NCBI GenBank assembly: GCA_002794775.1
Contig: NBAY01000015.1
Coordinates: 620,001 to 684,000 of the forward strand
From: Porodaedalea pini
Lineage: Eukaryota > Basidiomycota > Agaricomycetes > Hymenochaetales > Hymenochaetaceae
Length of the DNA: 64,000 nucleotides
Direction: 5' to 3'
In this document: positions 37,557 to 45,281 of the stretch, piece after piece
Layout: each line of letters starts with the position of its first letter
How positions within the stretch are numbered: position 1 is the first letter of the stretch
Notes under the pieces: generated by a model
Databases searched by the model: none
Told to the model about the DNA's origin: nothing
The model's input: only the letters and a program-made list of their open reading frames with translations
Made by a program: the position numbers and the translations under genes

Positions 37557-38051
37557 GACTAAGGTACTCGTGGATTTCAGCCGGACCGAGTTTATGGCCA
37601 TCGTCCTTGGCGTTTTCCTCCTCGATCAGGAGGTTGTCAAGCGACTGCTACGTATGTACTGGAAGTTGGAAATATCGCCACTCGCGGCCAGCATAGTGTA
37701 GGATCCTACGGGATGCAAGGGCGGGATGTCCCTGAAATGCGCGAGGGACTCATATGATGCTGTCAGGCATAAGCTTTCAAATTTAGTATTTATGAGGGAG
37801 TCCACAAATCCGACGCACCAAGGTTGTCTGCAACCATCATGATTCCGACCTTGTACTTAATTGCAAGCACGCTCGTGCCGGTCACTATGAGCTGTCTGCA
37901 TTTTTATCATTTAGTCAGTTCTCAGTAATTTTTGCGCGAGATAACATCAATGCAGAGTAAGTGCGTACTGAGTGCGCTGCACTCCATCTGTGAATGCGTC
38001 TGTCGGTTGCCAATTGTATGGCCTATGGTGGAAGGGATAGGTATTGTGCAT
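37557..38051 (-). pseudogene. Truncated proteasome beta-7 (PRE4/PSMB4-like) gene copy
   Basis: Three exons resemble the N-terminal two thirds of proteasome subunit beta-7, a structural 20S core subunit. Exon 1 (about 37970-38051) starts MHNTYPFHHRPYNWQPTDAF. It splices to QLIVTGTSVLAIKYKVGI (37819-37895) and then to SYESLAHFRDIPPLHPVG and AASGDISNFQYI (from 37759 down). At about 37641-37652 a frameshift is needed before the family motif DDGHKLGPAEIHEYL. Similarity stops near 37560, so the last roughly 80 residues are missing. Introns are retained, so this is a DNA-level copy and not a retrocopy. The nested chromovirus lies 138 bp upstream of its start codon. Confidence 0.75.
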
Positions 38052-38189
38052 TTGGCTTGAGGACAATGAGAGTGTACTACAGAGGTCGTTGAGCTCGGAA
38101 ACGGTCCTAGGAAAACGTACTCAGCCATTGGAGTAGCGGCGTCAGCAGTTTGAGCAGATACGAGTGCGCACTTACCACGTATGAGTATC

Positions 38190-38546
38190 TGTCAGGACTC
38201 GAACTTCCCCTTTTCTTTATTTCCCCTTTTCCTTTTTCATTTCTGTTAATTGCTCCTTTTCATTATCTTTAATCATCTTTCCAATCACTTCCCACACTCC
38301 CTCTACACGACCTTCATTCGTTCCATTCCCACTCGTTATGTAATGTTAGGTAATATAGTCTCACGGTCGTCGCTATATAAGGTCTCAGGAATCGCATGAA
38401 CTCCTTGTTCTGCTTTTCCTCTTACCTCCGCGTCGACCTAGCCTGAGTAAGCGTGTCCCGAGTCTACGCTCGAGTATAGCACGTCCCAGACGACAGTCAG
38501 CCGAGGCCTGCCCAGTCCGAGCCGTCTCCCGGCCTTCCGCCTAACA
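38190..38546 (+). repeat. 5' LTR of chromovirus
   Basis: 357 bp, TGTCAGG...CCTAACA. A TATATAA box at 38374-38380 predicts transcription start about 33 nt later, at GTTCTGCTTTT (38407-38417). It differs from the 3' LTR at one position (A here, G there). Confidence 0.97.
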
Positions 38547-38547
38547 T

Positions 38548-38558
38548 AAAAGCAGAAC
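38548..38558 (+). promoter_or_regulatory. Primer-binding site with self-priming complementarity
   Basis: AAAAGCAGAAC starts two bases after the 5' LTR and is the exact reverse complement of GTTCTGCTTTT at 38407-38417, the predicted RNA 5' end. This is the arrangement known for Tf1/sushi-type self-primed reverse transcription. I did not search it against tRNA 3' ends. Confidence 0.75.
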
Positions 38559-39240
38559 CCCACCCAGGCTCATCCCCAGCGTACGTCGTCGCTGTCGACT
38601 CGCCTTCACTCAGTCTAGAGGAGCGCTCCCCTCGACGGATTTGACGTGTAAACCCCCTGAACGACAACCCTCAACCCTGCCCGGACGTTTTCGGACGTTC
38701 GTGTATTACGTAAACATATCAACCGACCCTGGCTCTACGAATTAGCCTCTGGTGGAGCACGCACCTAACGTGGACGTGGGTAACCAGACGAGTCCAAACT
38801 TCGACGACAATCTCGTTTGTAATCTCACTCGGATCCTACCGCCTCGTCATCAACTTCGCTGACGAACCCGCTCAACGTTGGCGTAACCCCGGATCGAACA
38901 CGCGACCGATCCCTGTCCCACCGCCAACGTCAAGATAGATCTCACCGACGAACAGCGACGGGCCCTTCCTGCCTCAGCCCGTTGGGATCCAGATCGACCA
39001 GGCTACGTCGCGACCAATAACAGCGGCGTCACTCACGACATCTGGTGGAGTGAAATCCGGCACGGCTGGTATTCGTCAGACGAACGAGGAAGGAGAGCAA
39101 GGTGGCCTCCAGCTACCCCATCGTCACCCGCACCGTCAACATCTACGGTTAACCTACCACCGACTCCGGGTCCTTACCGCGAGACCAACAGAGATCCCTC
39201 ACCGCCGACTCCCCCAGAACCTTCAACACCCGAACCCGCG
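38559..39240 (+). other. Chromovirus leader, gag frame open from 38887
   Basis: Downstream of the primer site the gag reading frame is open from 38887 to the first ATG at 39241 without any ATG. It encodes protein-like sequence including DLTDEQRRALPAS, HDIWWSEIRHGWYS and a Pro/Thr/Ser-rich stretch. It is either translated by another route or is the remnant of a longer gag. Confidence 0.5.
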
Positions 39241-40320
39241 ATGTCAGCAGAAGGTTTCAGCCAACAGCAAATGGCGCAGATCGCGGCCATCGTTGCGAAT
39301 GCCTTCGCCCATCAGGCGAACAACGCCCCAGCACCGGTCGCGGCCGCTAACCCCCCGACCCCCAACATAGACGTCGCCCGACCACGTGAATTCACTGGTG
39401 GCGACGATTACCTTGACTTCAGACGCGAAGTCCTTCTTTTCGTGTCCGCGAACCCAAACCGATACCCTACGTCGGAGAGTAAGATCTACGTAGCTCTCTC
39501 CTACCTGAAGGGTGGTAATGCGGCAACATGGGCGCAGAACTACGTCGAGGAGTCGACAACGGCGGGAATCGTTACCTTCACGGACAGCTGGGAAAGATTC
39601 CAGGAACGACTCGACGCCTCGTTCGACGATCCGAACCGAAAGGAAGCTGCGCTGAAGGATTTCCGGGAGAAGGTTCAGAAGGACCTCACCGCGGATAAGT
39701 TCTTCCAACAACTTGACGTCATTATCAAGCGGGCGGAACTGAAAGACGACAGCGTTATCTGCGACCGCCTCAAGCGAGCAATGAACATCGAGGTAGTCCG
39801 CGGCGTGCTGAGGTCGACGCCCGTACCTACAACGTATGAGGCGTGGAAGAACAAAGCTATCGAGATCGATCGCGGAGAACAGCAGATCCGCGCGATTCAA
39901 CGAGGCCGCCCGTTCATACCGCAACCTCGCCAACAACAACCGGCACCCCCCGCTCGGCGCCAAGTTGCAACCCCGCACGTCGACAAACGCGACGCGACCG
40001 GCGTCACGTTCGGAGGTATCGGACAACCGATGGACGTCTCTATGAACGAGGCACGTCGCAGAAGAGCTTGCTGGATCTGTGGTCAAGAAGGCCACTTCAA
40101 GGACAGGTGCCCGCAGGGGAAACCGATTATCCAGCGTATGCTGGAACTGATGGCCCCTGGCGAACGCCGCATCCTCGCAGACGAGCTCGGAGCGATGAAG
40201 GAGTCAGCCTTCGAGGAAGTCGTAGACACTCGGAGGTCGACGGTGGAGGACTATGTGGAGGAAGGAGAGAATGACGAAGAGGTCGTTGACTCGCAGGGTT
40301 TTGCGAGTGGTCAGGCGTAG
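39241..40320 (+). CDS. gag: gag polyprotein of chromovirus
   Basis: 359 residues from the first ATG. The capsid region includes RPREFTGGDDYLDFRREVLL and WERFQERLDASFDDPNRKEA. One CCHC zinc knuckle, CWICGQEGHFKDRC, lies near the C-terminus, and an acidic tail ends in TAG at 40318. It forms the particle that packages element RNA. The frame extends upstream without an ATG, so the N-terminus is uncertain. The last codons overlap pol in the -1 frame. Confidence 0.9.
   Translation: MSAEGFSQQQMAQIAAIVANAFAHQANNAPAPVAAANPPTPNIDVARPREFTGGDDYLDFRREVLLFVSANPNRYPTSESKIYVALSYLKGGNAATWAQNYVEESTTAGIVTFTDSWERFQERLDASFDDPNRKEAALKDFREKVQKDLTADKFFQQLDVIIKRAELKDDSVICDRLKRAMNIEVVRGVLRSTPVPTTYEAWKNKAIEIDRGEQQIRAIQRGRPFIPQPRQQQPAPPARRQVATPHVDKRDATGVTFGGIGQPMDVSMNEARRRRACWICGQEGHFKDRCPQGKPIIQRMLELMAPGERRILADELGAMKESAFEEVVDTRRSTVEDYVEEGENDEEVVDSQGFASGQA
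40296..40302 (+). promoter_or_regulatory. Programmed -1 ribosomal frameshift site G_GGT_TTT
   Basis: The heptamer GGGTTTT is in the correct register relative to gag codons (GGT at 40297, TTT at 40300). It lies inside the short overlap where pol is open (40290) and gag has not yet stopped (40320). Slippage by -1 puts ribosomes straight into pol. Confidence 0.75.
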
Positions 40321-43300
40321 CCATCGGGGCGACTGACCGGGAAGAACAAGGGACTTTGAATCCGGACTCGTTAAAATATAACCAACCGTCTGTACAACAC
40401 GTAGATGCGAACGACGTCGATGGTTTTCCGGAGTATGAAGTCCCCACCGGTGTGAAAAGAAGTGAAGGGTACGAACAGTTGTTCATGAGAGGAACTGGCG
40501 GACGCCAGCTGGACCTTCTCCTGAACGTTGGACACAGTGTGAAAGGTGAAGTGAGGGAGGTAGACGCTCACGCACTCGTGGACTCGGGATGTACAGGATC
40601 GTGCATCGACGTGAGGTTCGTCGAACGGTATGGGCTAGAGACGAAGCGGTATATCCGACCCCTTGCGGTGCTCAATGCTGACGGCACGCACAACGAAGCT
40701 GGGTTGATCGAGGAATACGTTGACGTTGAACTCACGATCGGTCATCATAAGGAACAGATCGTCCTGGCGGTAACCTCATTGGCGTCTTCTAACATCTTCC
40801 TGGGGTACGACTGGCTTCGACGACACAATCCAGAGGTCAACTGGAAGACGGGTACACTCGACTTTACTCGTTGTCCAGGTGAATGCGTGGTAGAGAAGGA
40901 CAACGAGGAAGGTATGCGGAGGGTGTGGAGAGCAGCAGAGGAGACGAGGAGGGTGAGAGAGGTGCGAATGGACAAGGAGTCCTGGCCCGCATACCTCAAC
41001 GACTACGCCGACGTCTTTAGCGAAAAAGGCTTCGAAAAGCTACCGGAACACCGACCGTGGGACCACGTCATCGACTTGAAGCCCGACTTCAAACCAAGTG
41101 ACTGTAAAATCTACCCGCTCACGCCAACAGAGCAACAGTCACTCAAGGACTTCCTCGATGAAAACTTGAAGTCGGGTCGCATTCGACGGTCGATATCGCC
41201 CATGGCGTCGCCCTTCTTCTTCATTAAGAAGGCCGACAAATCGCTACGCCCGATCCAGGATTACCGTAAGCTCAATGACGGTACGATCAAGAACAAGTAT
41301 CCCCTCCCTCTCATTGACGAACTCGTCGACAAGGTCAAGAAAGCGAAGTACATCACTAAGCTTGACCTTCGCTGGGGGTACTACAATATCCGGATCCGGG
41401 AGGGTGACGAATGGAAAGCAGCGTTTCGCACAAACATGGGCCTCTTCGAACCGACGGTCATGTTCTTTGGTCTCTGCAACGCCCCGGCAACGTTCCAGGC
41501 TTTTGTCAATCACATCTTCAAGGAACTGATTTACGCTAACCTGATCATCGTATACCTCGACGACATATTGATCCTCTCGGAGACCATTGAGGAACATATA
41601 GACACGTCGAGGCGCGTCCTTCAGATCCTGCGAGAGAATGGCCTGTACCTGAAACCGGAGAAGTGCGAATTTGACGCCAAGGTCGTCAAATACCTCGGCC
41701 ACATCATCGGTAATGGCGAGATCAAGGCTGACCCAGCAAAGACGGAGGCGATTGCGAACTGGCCGGTCCCGCGAAACCTGAAACAGCTACAACAATTCCT
41801 CGGCATGGGTAACTGGCTACGACGGTTCATCAAGGACTACAGTAAGGTGGTCCATCCGCTGACGTCGTTAACGGGCAAGAAGGACTGGGTATGGGAGACC
41901 GAACAGCAGGAAGCGTTCGAGGAGCTGAGACGACGTCTCTGCTCACCTCCAGTCCTAGCCATCGCCAACGACGAGGGTCCTTTCCGCGTAGAAGCGGACT
42001 CGTCAAACTTTGCACTCGGCGGTGTGTTGTTGCAAAAACAGGAAGGGAAGTGGAGGGTGATTGCCTATAGGTCAGAAGCGCTCCTACCCGCTGAACGAAA
42101 CTACGAGATCTACGACAAGGAGATGCTCGCGATCGTTTCGGCGCTCAAGGAATGGCGACAATACCTCCTCGGCGCTCGCCACACGATCGAAATCTGGTCC
42201 GACCACGCTAACCTCACCTACTTCAGGTCAGCGCAGAAGCTGAGCTACCGTCAAGCCCGCTGGCGAACCGAACTCGAAGAGTTTGACTTCCACCTCGAAC
42301 ACAAGTCGGGGAAGACGATGGGCAAGGCGGACCTATTGTCGCGCAAGGCAGGTTACGACAAGGGCCAGGATGACAACGACGGCATCGTCTTCATCAAGGA
42401 AAAGTGGTTGAATCGTGGAATAGTGAGGACGTCGCGGGATGAAGTGTTGGAAAGAGTGGGTGAAGCGCAGAGGGCGCAAGACGAGTCGGAAAGGCCGACG
42501 AATATGGTAGAAGTCGACGGGTTGTGGCGAATGAAAGGCAAGGTGTACGTGCCGTCGACAATGAAGGAAGCGGTGTTGAGGGAGTGCCACGACTCGACCC
42601 TGGCAGGACATCCGGGATCGTCGAAGACAGTCGAACTGGTACGTCGAGACTTCTGGTGGGCGTCGATGTTCTCCGATGTCCGAGCATACGTCCGAGGATG
42701 TGACCGCTGCCAACGAACGAAGGCTCTGAGGGCATCAAGGTCGAGGCCACTTCATCCAAACGCGGTCCCTGAAGGTCCCTGGGAAATTGTCACGGTCGAC
42801 CTCATCGGAGAACTCCCGGACTCCAAGAAGCACAACGCAATCTGCGTTTTCGTCGATAGGTTCTCGAAACAGATGCACGCGATCCCGACGACGACAAAAT
42901 TGTCAGCGGAAGGCATGGCTCAACTGTACCGCGACCACGTCTTCCGTCTCCATGGCTTGCCAAAAAAGATCATCCATGACCGAGGCACGCAGTTTGACGC
43001 ATCAATGATGAGGGAGCTGTACAAACTCCTACACATCGAAGGCAACCCGTCGACGGCATATCACCCGCAAACGGACGGTCAGACGGAACGCGTCAACCAA
43101 GAGCTCGAACAGTACCTCCGGCTCTTCGTTGACCATCGGCAGTCAGACTGGAAAGACTGGCTCCCTCTCGCAGAGTTCGCCTACAACAACCGAGAACACT
43201 CGGCGACAAAGATGTCACCCTTCTACGCGAACACTGGACGTCACCCTAGGAGCTTCGACGCCGTACGAACTTCATCTACCAACATGTCGGCAGAAGAATT

Positions 43301-44099
43301 CGCGAAGCACATCAAGGAGACCCATCGCGCGGCAAGGGACAATCTGGTCAAGGCAGCAGAAGACATGAAACGCTACCATGACCGGACGGCAGGAGCATCG
43401 GTGGAATACAAGGCTGGCGACAAGGTCTTCCTTGACGGGCGAAACATCAGTACGGACTCGCCGACAAAGAAACTTGCAGACAAATGGTACGGCCCCTTTG
43501 ACGTCGTCGACAAGGTAGGAGCGAGCGTGTACAAGCTCAAACTCCCGAAGCGATGGAAAAAGGTCCACCCTGTCTTCAACGAAGCCCTGTTGAAACCCGC
43601 CGTTGAACCGTCGTTTGAGAGCCAGAAGCTACCGCCACCGCCACCACCGGAAATCGTCGACAACGAAGAGGAATACGAGGTTGAAGAGGTCATTGACTCA
43701 CGTCTGCACCGAGGTAAACTACAGTACCTCGTCAAGTGGGTCGGGTACAACGAACCGACCTGGCAACCGGAGACGGACTTCGGCGAGAACGCAAAGGAGG
43801 CAATTGCTGAATTCTACCTCAAACACCCCGGTGCTCCCCGCAAACTCGATATCCCTCGCTCAAGACTCCGTCTGCTCTTCGTCGACACCGAACCAGACGA
43901 CCGCGATCTTGGTTGGTCGGGACGCCCAACCTTGAGGGGGGGTAATGTCAGGACTCGAACTTCCCCTTTTCTTTATTTCCCCTTTTCCTTTTTCGTTTCT
44001 GTTAATTGCTCCTTTTCATTATCTTTAATCATCTTTCCAATCACTTCCCACACTCCCTCTACACGACCTTCATTCGTTCCATTCCCACTCGTTATGTAA
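40302..44099 (+). CDS. pol: pol polyprotein: protease, RT, RNase H, integrase, chromodomain
   Basis: Expressed by -1 frameshift from gag. Domains in order: aspartic protease (ALVDSGCTGSCID, about 40.57 kb); reverse transcriptase with YLDD at 41553; RNase H (VEADSSNFALGGVL) plus DHANLTY; integrase zinc finger of HHCC type (GHPGSS...CDRCQRTK); integrase core (VTVDLIGELP, HDRGTQFD, YHPQTDGQTERVNQELEQYL); and a C-terminal chromodomain (LVKWVGYNEPTWQPE, about 43.67-43.83 kb). The frame is uninterrupted and runs about 150 nt into the 3' LTR to TAA at 44097. The chromodomain probably directs integration to heterochromatin, as known for chromoviruses. All catalytic motifs look intact. Confidence 0.96.
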   Translation, partial: CEWSGVAIGATDREEQGTLNPDSLKYNQPSVQHVDANDVDGFPEYEVPTGVKRSEGYEQLFMRGTGGRQLDLLLNVGHSVKGEVREVDAHALVDSGCTGSCIDVRFVERYGLETKRYIRPLAVLNADGTHNEAGLIEEYVDVELTIGHHKEQIVLAVTSLASSNIFLGYDWLRRHNPEVNWKTGTLDFTRCPGECVVEKDNEEGMRRVWRAAEETRRVREVRMDKESWPAYLNDYADVFSEKGFEKLPEHRPWDHVIDLKPDFKPSDCKIYPLTPTEQQSLKDFLDENLKSGRIRRSISPMASPFFFIKKADKSLRPIQDYRKLNDGTIKNKYPLPLIDELVDKVKKAKYITKLDLRWGYYNIRIREGDEWKAAFRTNMGLFEPTVMFFGLCNAPATFQAFVNHIFKELIYANLIIVYLDDILILSETIEEHIDTSRRVLQILRENGLYLKPEKCEFDAKVVKYLGHIIGNGEIKADPAKTEAIANWPVPRNLKQLQQFLGMGNWLRRFIKDYSKVVHPLTSLTGKKDWVWETEQQEAFEELRRRLCSPPVLAIANDEGPFRVEADSSNFALGGVLLQKQEGKWRVIAYRSEALLPAERNYEIYDKEMLAIVSALKEWRQYLLGARHTIEIWSDHANLTYFRSAQKLSYRQARWRTELEEFDFHLEHKSGKTMGKADLLSRKAGYDKGQDDNDGIVFIKEKWLNRGIVRTSRDEVLERVGEAQRAQDESERPTNMVEVDGLWRMKGKVYVPSTMKEAVLRECHDSTLAGHPGSSKTVELVRRDFWWASMFSDVRAYVRGCDRCQRTKALRASRSRPLHPNAVPEGPWEIVTVDLIGELPDSKKHNAICVFVDRFSKQMHAIPTTTKLSAEGMAQLYRDHVFRLHGLPKKIIHDRGTQFDASMMRELYKLLHIEGNPSTAYHPQTDGQTERVNQELEQYLRLFVDHRQSDWKDWLPLAEFAYNNREHSATKMSPFYANTGRHPRSFDAVRTSSTNMSAEEFAKHIKETHRAARDNLVKAAEDMKRYHDRTAGASVEYKAGDKVFLDGRNISTDSPTKKLADKWYGPFDVVDKVGASVYKLKLPKRWKKVHPVFNEALLKPAVEPSFESQKLPPPPPPEIVDNEEEYEVEEVIDSRLHRGKLQYLVKWVGYNEPTWQPETDFGENAKEAIAEFYLKHPGAPRKLDIPRSRLRLLFVDTEPDDRDLGWSGRPTLRGGNVRTRTSPFLYFPFSFFVSVNCSFSLSLIIFPITSHTPSTRPSFVPFPLVM
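43934..43942 (+). other. Polypurine tract of chromovirus
   Basis: GAGGGGGGG lies 3 bp upstream of the 3' LTR, the usual site for plus-strand priming. Confidence 0.8.
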
Positions 44100-44302
44100 T
44101 GTTAGGTAATATAGTCTCACGGTCGTCGCTATATAAGGTCTCAGGAATCGCATGAACTCCTTGTTCTGCTTTTCCTCTTACCTCCGCGTCGACCTAGCCT
44201 GAGTAAGCGTGTCCCGAGTCTACGCTCGAGTATAGCACGTCCCAGACGACAGTCAGCCGAGGCCTGCCCAGTCCGAGCCGTCTCCCGGCCTTCCGCCTAA
44301 CA
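43946..44302 (+). repeat. 3' LTR of chromovirus
   Basis: 357 bp, the same as the 5' LTR except for one A/G difference near position 50. Followed by the GTATC target duplication. Confidence 0.97.
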
Positions 44303-45281
44303 GTATCCTTCCGAGCCGCCACGGTTTACAGAAAGCGTTGAAAATTAGCTTCGAAGTTTGACGTATATTTGCTCGTATTGCATGCTTACCAGAGCGTTAC
44401 GGAAGTTCATTTTCCGTCACCAACGATCAGACAATGGACCGGAAGAGGCTGAGGAGGCGTTGCAATAGAAAGCCACGAAGGCGAACGAGATGTAGCTGCA
44501 TGGGCGGGACGTCGTGCGGAGGTCATGGCGGTCAAGAGAGAGTTAGAAAGGTGTCCCAAAAGCGGAATCGGAGTTAGATATGCAGTGATCAGGCAAGTGG
44601 CGTTAAACTTCCTCATTTGGATATGCTGCACTTACAAGCAACTCGTTCACACGCTCTGATCACTGCACATTAGCGCCGCGTTTAATTTTAGAACACCTTC
44701 CAGCCTCTCCGTCTTACTCCCATCATCGCTCGCTTGCTGTCGCACGCAACCAGCATACCGACCTCCAGCTTGCCACCTCAGCGCGTTCAGCTCCAAATCC
44801 ACCTCGCCTTCACCATCCGTGTCCTGAGCTCAAGACTCAGAGGTTTTTTAGCACATCGCCGATAACGGCAAACACTTCATCGGCCACGCATCAAGTGAGC
44901 TTTCACACCTCATTCTGACCGTCATAACTGCCTCATCAGACACTTTTCTCTTAACAGTTTTTTTTTTCAGCAACTCAGGGTTCCAATGCTGTGAAGCGCG
45001 TTCCGATTGCTCAGGCAAGCCCGATTTCACACTGTTTTCTTTATTTAGTCGCTTGTACCATAATTTTGTATATTGGTAGTCACTGTTTGTATTTCGAACT
45101 TTTGTACTAGCAAAATAAAGGAACAGAGAAGGCCAGATAGAAAGTAAGAAAAATAGTTAATTGATTTCTCGTTAGGATCAATAAGCCAGGGAGTAAATTT
45201 CGTCAAAACAGAAAGTAAACCGTGTCAAAGGTGTGTAAAGAATGCGTGAGAGGTGTTACAATTAGCTAATGTGAACTTCAG
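44303..45281. other. Non-coding interval inside giant transposon
   Basis: 979 bp between the chromovirus and the SPT5-like gene. Minus-strand open stretches exist, including one ending LPVHCLIVGDGK that vaguely recalls Crinkler N-termini, but nothing is long or clear enough to call. It should contain the promoter of the SPT5-like gene. Confidence 0.4.

Larger units (their letters stand above)
38190..44302 (+). mobile_element. Ty3/gypsy chromovirus (chromodomain LTR retrotransposon)
   Basis: 6.1-kb element with two 357-bp LTRs differing at one base, a 5-bp target duplication GTATC (38185-38189 and 44303-44307), gag and pol in different frames, and a C-terminal chromodomain. It lies inside the giant DNA transposon and looks very recently inserted. 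Confidence 0.96.

Noticed and set aside
44407..44631. Minus-strand frame ending LPVHCLIVGDGK, slightly like a Crinkler N-terminus
   Set aside because: Too short, no continuation in any plausible splice, and the resemblance is only a few residues.
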